A stretch of 40,645 nucleotides of DNA. It comes from Actinospica durhamensis. GTDB lineage: Bacteria > Actinomycetota > Actinomycetes > Streptomycetales > Catenulisporaceae. The notes under the pieces are model-generated. The model saw nothing but the letters and a program-made list of their open reading frames with translations, searched no databases and was not told the DNA's origin. The position numbers and the translations under genes were made by a program. The stretch spans positions 1 to 40,645 of the forward strand of contig NZ_JAGSOG010000048.1 of assembly GCF_018139695.1 (NCBI RefSeq), read 5' to 3'. Below are positions 31,870 through 39,152 of this stretch, in pieces. Numbering within the stretch: position 1 is the first letter of the stretch; every line of letters begins with the position of its first letter.

Positions 31870-33822
31870 GTGTCAGTACCTATACAAGGCCTGGCGGGCG
31901 CCGCGGAACCCGGTATCGAGCCGGGGGCCGGAGCTGCGGGGCCGGCCCCGCAGCAGGGTGCGCGGCCGTGGGTGCCGACCGCCACCTACCCCGAGGCGCT
32001 CTTCGACCTGTCGGGGCCGTCCGGCGGATCCCGGCTTGAGTCCTTCATCGACGCGATGATCGAGCTGGGCCAGACCGGGCAGATCTTCGGCGAGCACGGC
32101 ATCGGCAAGACCGCGACGTTCTTCACGCACATCGCAGAGGCCTACCGGGACACCGCGCTGGTCTACGTCCCGGCCGCGAACCTGACCCCGGACGACCTGC
32201 TGGCCAACGCCCCGGTCCGGACGGACGACGGCACCCTCGTGCTGCGCCAGCTGGTCATGGGCCAACTGCGGCCCGGGCGCCGGTTCGTGCTGCTGATCGA
32301 CGACTCGCTGCAGGCCGGGGACTCGATCCAGTCGCAGTTGATGCAGATCGCCTGCAACTGGACGCTCGGCGAGTTCGACTTGCGCGCCCTGGGTTGCATC
32401 GGGGTGTTCCTGACCGACAACGAGTCGCTCGCCGAGACCTCCGCGCGCCGAGGCGATCTCGCGATCCTGGACCGGATGGCCACGCTGAGGATCACCGCGA
32501 ACGACACGGCCTGGCGCTACCGGCTCGCCCGCCGGTACCGGGACCGCGACCTGTCCGGGGCGTTCGCCGTCTGGGCCTCGCTGACTCCGGCGCTGCGCGA
32601 GCTGCTCTCCCCGCGGACGCTCGAACACGTGCTGGCCAACGCCTTCGAGGGCTTCCCCCTGATCTGGGGGCTGCCGCTGGTCGGCGGGGAGCGCATGCGG
32701 CTGGTCGAGGCGCGCGAGGACGGTTCGCCGGGCCCCGACCGGACCGAGGAGGTGTTGGACCGGATCGCCGAGGCGGTCGGCGCGCGGAATCCGGCCGGCC
32801 TGCAGGACCCCGTGCGGCAGGTCGTGCGCGCGGCGCTGCGCAACCGTTGGACCGTGCTGCTGCAAGGGCCGCCCGGATGCGGGAAGACCGAACTGGTGCG
32901 TGATCTCGTGCGACGCGAACTGGGGCGCGAGCCGCTCTACTTCTCGCTGCCGGTGACGAACATCGAAGACCTCTGCGTCCCCGTCCCGAGCGCGGACGGC
33001 TCGCTGGAGAACCTGGTGGCGCGCTCCTTCACCGGCCGGGAGCCGAAGGCGATCGTCTGGGACGAGTACAACAGGCCCAAGGACAAGGCCGCCTTCGCCA
33101 AGCTCATGGAGATCACCCAGGAATGGTCGATCGCCGGGCACCCGATAGAGAACCTCAGGGCCCAGATCGCGCTGCAGAACCCGCCCTACCACCTCGGGCG
33201 CAAACTGCTGGTGGCGCGCAACAACGTGGCGCAGGCCTCACGCTTCACCGCCTCGTTGACCGTGCGCCCCGAGGACATCCCCGCGAACGAGTGGCTCATC
33301 ACGACCTACGGCCCGATCGCGGAGACCTTCCTGGACTGGTGGAAGCTCGACATCGACGACGACGCCCGGGACTGGATCTCCAAGCGGACACTCGAGCGGA
33401 TGATCAAGCTGCACCGGCGCGGCCTGCCCATGCAGTGGGGCACGGTCTACCTCGGGGACGGTGAATACGCGCCGGTCCCGCTCACGGCCCTGATGGACCG
33501 GCTGGCCCGGCGCGAAGTGGTGGGCCTGCGTGAGCTGGCCGCCGATCTCGACGGCTGGGAGGCCCGGCTGCGCCGCGCCGCCCAAGCCTCGAGTGAAGGG
33601 GCGAACGACACGGACGTCGTGCACCAGGTCATCGCGAATGCCGAGCTCTCGCAGCTGCGGGCGCACCGGGCCGCGATCGTTCGGCTGGTGGCGCTGCTGC
33701 CGCCGAAGCTGCGTTCGACGTACCTGGTCGGCGCGGCGGAAGAGCGCCAGCGTTTCTGGATAGAGGTGTTCGCCGCGATGCCGCGCAAGAAGTCGGGCGC
33801 CGGGCCCGGCGCCGCCCGGTGA
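31870..33822 (+). CDS. Dual AAA+ MoxR-type ATPase
   Basis: 650 residues starting at GTG 31870, preceded by GGGGAG. Two ATPase modules: Walker A GEHGIGKT (74-81) with Walker B VLLIDD (140-145), and Walker A GPPGCGKT (333-340) with Walker B AIVWDEYNR (394-402). Both look intact. The C-terminal region (VIANAELSQLRAHRAAIVRLVALLP) is helical and the extreme C-terminus is basic. MoxR-type ATPases work with vWA partners to remodel or activate target complexes; the adjacent HExxH/vWA protein and the second vWA protein at 39149-40522 are likely partners. Its end converges with the LRR gene, with palindromic sequence between them. Confidence 0.92.
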   Translation: MSVPIQGLAGAAEPGIEPGAGAAGPAPQQGARPWVPTATYPEALFDLSGPSGGSRLESFIDAMIELGQTGQIFGEHGIGKTATFFTHIAEAYRDTALVYVPAANLTPDDLLANAPVRTDDGTLVLRQLVMGQLRPGRRFVLLIDDSLQAGDSIQSQLMQIACNWTLGEFDLRALGCIGVFLTDNESLAETSARRGDLAILDRMATLRITANDTAWRYRLARRYRDRDLSGAFAVWASLTPALRELLSPRTLEHVLANAFEGFPLIWGLPLVGGERMRLVEAREDGSPGPDRTEEVLDRIAEAVGARNPAGLQDPVRQVVRAALRNRWTVLLQGPPGCGKTELVRDLVRRELGREPLYFSLPVTNIEDLCVPVPSADGSLENLVARSFTGREPKAIVWDEYNRPKDKAAFAKLMEITQEWSIAGHPIENLRAQIALQNPPYHLGRKLLVARNNVAQASRFTASLTVRPEDIPANEWLITTYGPIAETFLDWWKLDIDDDARDWISKRTLERMIKLHRRGLPMQWGTVYLGDGEYAPVPLTALMDRLARREVVGLRELAADLDGWEARLRRAAQASSEGANDTDVVHQVIANAELSQLRAHRAAIVRLVALLPPKLRSTYLVGAAEERQRFWIEVFAAMPRKKSGAGPGAAR

Positions 33823-33837
33823 AAGCCGGCGCCGGCT
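33796..33837. terminator. Palindromic convergent end of the ATPase and LRR genes
   Basis: An 18-base palindrome at 33796-33813 inside the ATPase 3' end is followed by AGCCGGC-GCCGGCT (33824-33837) in the 13-bp gap between the two stop codons. Together they can form strong stems on both strands. Confidence 0.5.
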
Positions 33838-35200
33838 ACTGGGCCGTGCGGTAGACGCTGCGGACGGCGGCGACGTCCGGGGCCGAGGCGGGGCGGGCGA
33901 CTCCCGCGGCGAGTTCCGCGAATCGGCGCTTGACCGTGGCCGCGATGCCCTTGCCGAGCACGATGCGGATCGGCGCCGGGCCGTCGGCGGGAACCTCCGC
34001 CGTGGGCGCGGACCACGGGCGCCGGTCCGTCACGCCCAGAGCCCGCAGCATGCTCAGTGCCTCGCGACTGCGCATCCCGGTGTCCGTGAGTACCAGGTGG
34101 GCAAGCCGATGTGGGGCCGCGGCCAGGGCCGTGCCGATGGCGGCGGCCGCGTCCTCGTCGATCCGGTTCTCAGGAGCCGCCAGGACCCGCGCCGCCCGGA
34201 CCCGGCCGAGGTCAAGCAGTTCCACCCCGGCGTGCGCCGCCGCCGCGACGAGCCGGGAGGCGGCAGCCGGGCCGATGCCGTTGCTGGCGGCGGACAGGCG
34301 GCGCAGCCTGCCGGGCGGCGCGCACTCGAGGGCCTCGGCGAGCGCCTGGGCGCCCTCGGCGCCGAGCCCGGCCGCCGAGACGTAGAGTTCTGCGACGCCG
34401 CCCGCCGCCACCAGACGGGCGAGCGAGGAGGCACCGGCCGCGCCGAGTGCGTTGCCGCCGAGGTAGACCCGCTCGAAGCCGCGGCCGGTGCCCACTGCCG
34501 AGATCAGCGCGTCGGTGAGAGTCGCGACCGCCCCCGCGTCGAGACCGGTCTGCACGAGATCCAGAGTCCTCAGGCCCTCGGCGGCCTCGAGCAGACGCGC
34601 GGCGGCATCGCCCCCGGCCGGACCCAGCGGATTGCGTTTGAGCCACACCGCACCCACTGCGGCCTGCGGCGAGGCACGCAGATTGTCCGCCATCCGGCAC
34701 ACCCCTCCGGCGGTCACGCCGTTGCAGCCGAGATACAGCGTCTGCAAGCCCTTCGGCCCCGCTGCGGCCGCGACGGCTCCGGCACCGGCGTCCCCGAGGC
34801 CGTCGGTGCCCAGCAGCAGATGCCTGACCGCGGGCCGGGCAGCGCGCGCGGAATCCGGCAGCGCGTCGACGACACGGCGCACGCCCTCGGGACCCACCGC
34901 CTGCTTGCACAGGTCCAGCCGCCCGTCGGGCAGCGCCGTGCCGGCCGGGAAGTCGAGCCTGTGCTCCGGTGTCCGACCGGTGCGCAGCCACGCGATCAGC
35001 GGCAGCAGGTCCTCGCCGGGACGCGGCGCGATCGGGCCGATACCCGCCCAGCGCGAAACGACGCCGTCCGCGCCGTCTTCGAGGTCGTCCTGCGCCTCTG
35101 CGGCGGATCGGCCGGGTCCGGCGGATCCAGCCGACTCGAGCGGCCGGGACACGGCGTCCCGGATCGGCCCGTCCGCGGGTGTCGGACCGCTGCTCACCAT
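33836..35200 (-). CDS. Leucine-rich-repeat protein (ribonuclease-inhibitor-like)
   Basis: 454 residues starting at ATG 35200, with GGGAGG (35206-35211) upstream. After a disordered, acidic N-terminus (~1-60) come about eight RNI-type leucine-rich repeats of ~28-30 residues, for example AVRHLLLGTDGLGDAGAGAVA, GLQTLYLGCNGVTAGGV, AVGAVWLKRNPLGPAGG, GLRTLDLVQTGLDAGAV, FERVYLGGNALGAAG, RLRRLSAASNGIGPAAA. No signal peptide, so cytoplasmic. Such repeats usually bind proteins. The start overlaps the SDR stop by 7 bp, so the two are translated together and are probably partners. In a conflict island an LRR protein is a natural sensor, but this is inference. Confidence 0.85.
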   Translation of the reverse strand: MVSSGPTPADGPIRDAVSRPLESAGSAGPGRSAAEAQDDLEDGADGVVSRWAGIGPIAPRPGEDLLPLIAWLRTGRTPEHRLDFPAGTALPDGRLDLCKQAVGPEGVRRVVDALPDSARAARPAVRHLLLGTDGLGDAGAGAVAAAAGPKGLQTLYLGCNGVTAGGVCRMADNLRASPQAAVGAVWLKRNPLGPAGGDAAARLLEAAEGLRTLDLVQTGLDAGAVATLTDALISAVGTGRGFERVYLGGNALGAAGASSLARLVAAGGVAELYVSAAGLGAEGAQALAEALECAPPGRLRRLSAASNGIGPAAASRLVAAAAHAGVELLDLGRVRAARVLAAPENRIDEDAAAAIGTALAAAPHRLAHLVLTDTGMRSREALSMLRALGVTDRRPWSAPTAEVPADGPAPIRIVLGKGIAATVKRRFAELAAGVARPASAPDVAAVRSVYRTAQ

Positions 35201-36630
35201 GCCGCCTCCCGGTAATCCTTCAGAAAGACTCCCCACACCGGGTCCCCGGCCTCCCCACGCACGACGGGGTCGTACACGCGTGCCGCTCCGTCCACGATGT
35301 CGAGCGGAGTACGGAATCCGCGGTCGGCGAGTCGGGCCTTCTTCGGGGCGGGATTCTCGTCGGTGATCCATCCGGTGTCCACCGCACACAGATAGACCCC
35401 GCGCGCCGCCAGGTCGTCCGCCGACGTGCGCGTCAACATGTTGAGCGCCGCCTTGGCCATATTCGTGTGCGGATGCCCCGAGGTCTTGTTGCGCACGGCG
35501 AACCTGCCCTCGACCGCGGTGACGTTCACGATGTAGCGCCGTGGACGGGGCGAGGCCAGCAGCAGCGGCAGCAGCCGATCGCACAACAGCGTCGGCGCGA
35601 GCGCGTTGACCAGGTGTGTCTCGAGCAGCTCGGCCGGATCCAGGCTCCCGAGTCTGGCCGACCACGAGTTCGCCGGCGAGAAGTCGGGAAGCAGGCCCGC
35701 CTCGTCGGCCTGTTGCGGAGTGAACGCGCCGGCCCGCACGGCAGGCGTGGCCCGGGCGCCCTCGATCTGCGCCGTGGCCCAGGCCTCGGTCAGCACCGGC
35801 ATGGGGCGGAATCCGGGCGCCGGGCGTATGGGTCGACCAGGGCCGGGCGGCAGCGGGGAATGTTCGCCGTCCGACAGCAGCGCGTAGGACTCAGGGGGCC
35901 GACGGACGGTCTGCGCCGCGTTGTTCACCAGGATGTCCAGCGGCTCGTCCGCCGCGACGAGGCCGTCGCAGAGCCCGATGACCTGGCGCGGGTCACGCAG
36001 ATCGACGGCGAGGACGGTCAACCGGTCCATCCACCCGGCGCTCCCGGCGGCCGCCCGGAATCGGCACACGGTGTCGTGCGGGAACCGGCTGGTGACCATG
36101 ACCTCGGCCCCGTCGCGCAGCATCATCAAGGCGAGCTGAAAACCGATCTTGACCCGGCCTCCGGTCACCAGGGCGCGGCGGCCGGTCAGATCGGTGCGCG
36201 CCGCGCGACGGCGGGCGTTGTCCCGTGCGCACTCGGGACACAGCAGGTGGTAGAAGGCATCGACCTGCCGGAACGACTGCTTGCACACATAGCAGCGGCG
36301 CGGCGTGACATACCGCCCGACCGACTCCGCCACCTCGGGCAGGGCGAGAGGTGCGTCCTCACGGCGCGTCAGGCCGCCGAGCGCGGTCCGCGCGACGGTT
36401 CGGCGGTCCGCCGTCACGGCCTCCTGCCGCCGCCCGTCACGGCGCCGCCGCCGGCCGTCCCGCGAGAACGACGCGGCGACCTGTTCGGCCCGCAGCCGGA
36501 CCGGATCGTCGACGGGCAGTGCGCAGAATCTGCCCGCCAGGCGGGAGAACTCGGCAAGTTCGGCGTCGGAGAGCAGTTCGGCGTCGGCGGACAGATCGGC
36601 ACTCTCGCCGGAGGCCGAGTCTTCGACCAT
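35194..36630 (-). CDS. Zinc-ribbon plus SDR-type oxidoreductase
   Basis: 478 residues from ATG 36630, which has GAGGAGG upstream; ATG 36675 in frame would add 15 residues but lacks a ribosome binding site. After an acidic/basic disordered stretch, a zinc ribbon is visible (CYVCKQSF ... CPECARD, Cys pairs ~115-140), then a Rossmann SDR domain: ALVTGGRVKIG (in place of TGxxxGxG), LAVDLRDPRQ, ILVNNAAQT. The usual Tyr-x-x-x-Lys is changed: the region reads HPHTNMAKAALNM, so Thr stands where Tyr is expected while Lys remains. The enzyme may bind NAD(P) without normal SDR chemistry. It lies directly downstream of three tRNA-like genes on the same strand and overlaps the LRR gene. Confidence 0.85.
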   Translation of the reverse strand: MVEDSASGESADLSADAELLSDAELAEFSRLAGRFCALPVDDPVRLRAEQVAASFSRDGRRRRRDGRRQEAVTADRRTVARTALGGLTRREDAPLALPEVAESVGRYVTPRRCYVCKQSFRQVDAFYHLLCPECARDNARRRAARTDLTGRRALVTGGRVKIGFQLALMMLRDGAEVMVTSRFPHDTVCRFRAAAGSAGWMDRLTVLAVDLRDPRQVIGLCDGLVAADEPLDILVNNAAQTVRRPPESYALLSDGEHSPLPPGPGRPIRPAPGFRPMPVLTEAWATAQIEGARATPAVRAGAFTPQQADEAGLLPDFSPANSWSARLGSLDPAELLETHLVNALAPTLLCDRLLPLLLASPRPRRYIVNVTAVEGRFAVRNKTSGHPHTNMAKAALNMLTRTSADDLAARGVYLCAVDTGWITDENPAPKKARLADRGFRTPLDIVDGAARVYDPVVRGEAGDPVWGVFLKDYREAAW

Positions 36631-36689
36631 GACGTGTGCGCCCTCCTCATCGCTGCGCACGGGCCGGAAATCCATGCGGCTACTAGACG

Positions 36690-36762
36690 CCCAGGCGACC
36701 GGATTCGAACCGGCGTGACCCTCATTGACAGTGAGGTGCGACTTCCTCTGCGCTACACCCGG
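36690..36762 (-). tRNA. tRNA-like gene 1, anticodon GTC (Asp)
   Basis: 73 bases fold as a cloverleaf: acceptor CCGGGTG/CGCCTGG, T8-A9, D-stem GCGC with 8-base loop AGAGGAAG (three of four pairs), anticodon stem CCTCA/TGAGG with loop CTGTCAA (anticodon 36729-36727), 5-base variable region, T-arm GCCGG-TTCGAAT-CCGGT, base 73 G. CCA is not encoded. Flanking bases extend the acceptor stem by three further pairs (CGC/GCG). The first base is C, unlike the usual G. It ends 59 bases before the SDR start codon with no terminator between, so the SDR mRNA may carry it at its 5' end. Confidence 0.8.
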
Positions 36763-36773
36763 GCGCGCGCATG

Positions 36774-36779
36774 ATCCTA
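36774..36779 (-). promoter_or_regulatory. -10 box of tRNA-like gene 1
   Basis: TAGGAT on the minus strand, 11 bases upstream of the first cloverleaf base. The other two tRNA-like genes have equivalent boxes at 12 bases. Confidence 0.6.
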
Positions 36780-36863
36780 CTCAATCGCGGACCGTGCCCG
36801 GCGCGGTGTCGCGGCCGAGGATGCGGCAGGGACTCGGACGGCACCCGACGCCTTCAGGCGACA

Positions 36864-36936
36864 CCCGGGCGGCCGGATTCGAACCGGCGTGAATCCCATA
36901 AGCAATGGGGCGCGACTGCCTCTGCGCTACACCCGG
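36864..36936 (-). tRNA. tRNA-like gene 2, anticodon GCT (Ser) but short variable arm
   Basis: 73 bases: acceptor CCGGGTG/CGCCCGG, D-arm GCGC-AGAGGCAG, anticodon stem CCCCA/TGGGA (outer C-A mismatch) with loop TTGCTTA and anticodon GCT, variable region TTCAC, T-arm GCCGG-TTCGAAT-CCGGC, base 73 G, no CCA. Bacterial serine tRNAs have a long extra arm that SerRS needs; here it is only five bases, so this is not a normal serine tRNA. The acceptor stem can be extended by six pairs (CGATGC with GTGTCG, including two G-U). Confidence 0.75.
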
Positions 36937-36948
36937 GCATCGAGGGCG

Positions 36949-36954
36949 ATCTTA
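36949..36954 (-). promoter_or_regulatory. -10 box of tRNA-like gene 2
   Basis: TAAGAT on the minus strand, 12 bases upstream of the first cloverleaf base. Confidence 0.6.
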
Positions 36955-36971
36955 CGCGAGCCGATCTGAGC

Positions 36972-36997
36972 GCGGTCGACCGGATCCATCCGACCGC
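36972..36997 (-). terminator. Stem between tRNA-like genes 3 and 2
   Basis: GCGGTCG (36972-36978) pairs with CGACCGC (36991-36997) around 12 bases, downstream of gene 3. Together with the separate -10 boxes it suggests individually transcribed genes. Confidence 0.45.
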
Positions 36998-37016
36998 AGG
37001 AGATGACGACTGACTG

Positions 37017-37094
37017 CCCAGGCGGCCGGATTCGAACCGGCGTGACCGGATCGCGAGTAAGAGACCGGTGCGCCTGCCTCTGCGCTACGCCCGG
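37017..37094 (-). tRNA. tRNA-like gene 3 with enlarged anticodon loop
   Basis: 78 bases. Acceptor CCGGGCG/CGCCTGG, perfect D-stem GCGC/GCGC with loop AGAGGCAG, and T-arm GCCGG-TTCGAAT-CCGGC match genes 1 and 2. The anticodon arm is different: ACCGG pairs with CCGGT and encloses a 15-base loop TCTCTTACTCGCGAT instead of 7 (or a bulged stem with a 10-base loop). No normal anticodon can be assigned; CTT preceded by T and followed by A is one possibility. Base 73 is G, no CCA; the acceptor extends by three perfect pairs (TGC/GCA). Confidence 0.65.
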
Positions 37095-37106
37095 GCATCG
37101 AACAGG

Positions 37107-37112
37107 ATCATA
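37107..37112 (-). promoter_or_regulatory. -10 box of tRNA-like gene 3
   Basis: TATGAT on the minus strand, 12 bases upstream of the first cloverleaf base. The context GAGTA-GAT is shared with gene 1. Confidence 0.6.
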
Positions 37113-37275
37113 CTCATCGCGGCGGGACCGAGAGCGAGCGGGGCGGCAGCGTCAGATGACGTCCCACCAGCCGGTTCGGCGGGCGCGGCGCCGGATTCCC
37201 GCCTGATCGCAGACTGTCGGTGGCCTCTGTCAGGATCACTTCCATCAGAGAGATCGGTCTCGAGGAGGCGCGGCT

Positions 37276-37770
37276 TTGGACAGCTCAGATGAGGCCTGGC
37301 GGCTGGATCCGCTCGCTCGGGTACTGCCCGCGGTCAGGCCCCGCAAGCTGGCGAAGGTGCCCTTCGTCGAACTCGCCGAAGGGCGGCTGCAAGGTGTCGT
37401 ATCGAGCGGTTCGGACATCGAGCGCGTGTACGTGTCCTCCATCACCGCCGGGAGCCACGGACTGAGCTGCAGTACCAACAACAATCGGCCGTGCGGCGGG
37501 CTCAACGGCGGTTCGCTGTGTAAGCACCTTCAGTCGCTGGCCGAGGAGGCGGTGCAGCAGTATGGCCTGGACCGCGTCGCGCGGTACCTGAAGGTCGAGG
37601 TGCCCGAGGGCAGCTCGCTGGCCGCGGCGCTGAGCGGAAGCAGGGATCCCGCGCCGGCCGCCGCGGTGTTCAGCAGGTTCCTGCGACACCTGGCGTACCT
37701 CGAGGCGCCGGCGAGCACCGCGGCGGAGCCGGAGATGCAGTGGTTCCGCGGCGCCGGAGCAGTGGTCTGA
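37276..37770 (+). CDS. SWIM-like zinc-finger protein
   Basis: 164 residues starting at TTG 37276; GAGGAGG (37262-37268) seven bases upstream makes this start well supported. Residues 50-90 contain VYVSSITAGSHGLSCSTNNNRPCGG then GGSLCKHLQSLAEEA: Cys65, Cys73, Cys82 and His84 with the C-K-H signature form a SWIM-like zinc site, somewhat different in spacing from the standard CxCx(n)CxH. SWIM domains bind DNA or proteins. It is the first gene of an operon with ATGA overlaps to the next two genes. SWIM proteins commonly occur beside MoxR ATPases and vWA proteins in streptomycetes, which fits this island. It is divergent from the tRNA-like array. Confidence 0.82.
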   Translation: MDSSDEAWRLDPLARVLPAVRPRKLAKVPFVELAEGRLQGVVSSGSDIERVYVSSITAGSHGLSCSTNNNRPCGGLNGGSLCKHLQSLAEEAVQQYGLDRVARYLKVEVPEGSSLAAALSGSRDPAPAAAVFSRFLRHLAYLEAPASTAAEPEMQWFRGAGAVV

Positions 37771-39152
37771 TGCGCGGGGCTCAACTGGCCGCCCTGCTCG
37801 AACAGGCACCGGCCGGCGTGCCGGAGGCGCTGGACCTTGTATCAGGTTTCGACGACCTGCTGGAGCACGGCCTGGCTCGGATCGGCCAGGGCCGCGCCGG
37901 GGCCCTGGCCGCGATCGCCGGAGCGCTGGAGGGCACGCCGCTCGGAAGCCCGGCCCACGAAGCGGTGGCGAAGCTGAGCGCCGGCTCGGTCTCGCGCGAG
38001 CACCTCGTCACGCTCGCGGGCGCCCGTGCCGCGCTGCTCGGAGCGGCGCACGATGCGTTGCTCGAACACTGCGACGCGGCTCTCGAACGCACCCGCGGAG
38101 CATGGAATCAGAGCCCTTCCGCAGCGGTCGGTACCGGCCCGGGCGAAGCGGTGCAGGCCTGGCTGCAGGAGCTGGCCGTGACGGGCTGGCGCGGACTCGA
38201 CCAAGGGCACGTGGACGGCGCGGACCGACTGGTCGAGGCGCTGCTGGCCGATCCGGGTGGCCGCAGGCTCGCCGTGTTGCTGGACGGGCTGGCGGCGGAA
38301 CTGCGCGCCAGCGTGCCGATCGGGCCGGCCGCCTGCGTGCCGACGCGGCGCTGGGCGGATCTGTGGAGCCGCGCGATGCTGCTGGCCCGGCAGGCGACAA
38401 ACGGTGCCGGGGACACCGAGCCGGTGACGGGGCGTCTGCTGCCGCTGGGGGTGGATGTGCTCGAGCACGGGACGGCCGTGCAGGTGCTGGTGTACGGCGT
38501 GCTGGAGACGCCGACCGGGACGCCGCGGCTGGTGCGCACCGGCGTGACGGCGGCGAAGACGGACACGATCTCCGGCCCGGCGGTCTGGCGGCTGCTGACG
38601 GCGTTTCCGCTGCTGCTCACGGCGTTGGCTCAGCAGCGCAGCCTCGAGTTGCGGGACGTGGCGCTCACGGCCGATGGCAGGCTGCTGTGGGACGAGGCCC
38701 GCGCCGCGCTCGGCGAGGTCGCGGACCCTTTCGCCACCGCCCGTGTGCTGCTGCCGGGTGTGCTCGCCCCGGCCGCCGCGCCACTGGACCGGCATCCGGT
38801 GGCGCTGAACGAGCCGGTACTGGTCGAGGGCTACAAGACCGCAGGCGGGAGCTGGACGGTCGACGGCCGGAATCTGCGCATCGAGGTGGACCGACTGCCC
38901 GCGACCGGACCGCTGACCCCGGCACTGCTCAAGGCTTCGACGGCGTGCATCGGCGTGCTTCGGCACGACGGCTCGGGCTGGCTCCTGCGGCCGCTGGCCG
39001 TGCAGGCCAAAAGCAAGAATTCGAGCACGGCATACCACGGCGGCGACTGGGCGCTGGGCCCGACCGATCCCAAGGTGGTCAAGGCGGAATCCAAGTCGGG
39101 CGATCCGGTCGCGGTACTGCGCGAACGGGCGGGAAGGCTGCTGCGGCGATGA
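37770..39152 (+). CDS. Unknown protein between SWIM and vWA genes
   Basis: 460 residues starting at ATG 37770, overlapping the SWIM stop as TGATG. No signal peptide or membrane segment. The N-terminal ~200 residues are helical (GVPEALDLVSGFDDLLEHGLARIG, HLVTLAGARAALLGAAHDALLEHC); the middle is beta-rich (GRLLPLGVDVLEHGTAVQVLVYGVLET, PRLVRTGVTAAKTDTISGPAVWRLL) and the C-terminus continues with SWTVDGRNLRIEVDRLP and WLLRPLAVQAKSK. I do not recognise a named domain. Proteins of similar size stand between SWIM and vWA genes in related actinobacterial loci, so it is probably a structural member of that complex. It overlaps the vWA gene by ATGA. Confidence 0.82.
   Translation: MRGAQLAALLEQAPAGVPEALDLVSGFDDLLEHGLARIGQGRAGALAAIAGALEGTPLGSPAHEAVAKLSAGSVSREHLVTLAGARAALLGAAHDALLEHCDAALERTRGAWNQSPSAAVGTGPGEAVQAWLQELAVTGWRGLDQGHVDGADRLVEALLADPGGRRLAVLLDGLAAELRASVPIGPAACVPTRRWADLWSRAMLLARQATNGAGDTEPVTGRLLPLGVDVLEHGTAVQVLVYGVLETPTGTPRLVRTGVTAAKTDTISGPAVWRLLTAFPLLLTALAQQRSLELRDVALTADGRLLWDEARAALGEVADPFATARVLLPGVLAPAAAPLDRHPVALNEPVLVEGYKTAGGSWTVDGRNLRIEVDRLPATGPLTPALLKASTACIGVLRHDGSGWLLRPLAVQAKSKNSSTAYHGGDWALGPTDPKVVKAESKSGDPVAVLRERAGRLLRR

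Noticed and set aside
36630-36675. SDR start at ATG 36675
   Set aside because: Not excluded, but it has no ribosome binding site and the extra residues include those encoded by the GAGGAGG that serves ATG 36630.
36690-37094. Attachment site of an integrated element at the tRNA cluster
   Set aside because: No integrase, excisionase or duplicated tRNA 3' end was seen in the window.
36690-37094. Decayed tRNA pseudogenes
   Set aside because: D and T arms, the T-loop sequence, -10 boxes and extended acceptor pairing are kept in all three, which decay would not preserve.
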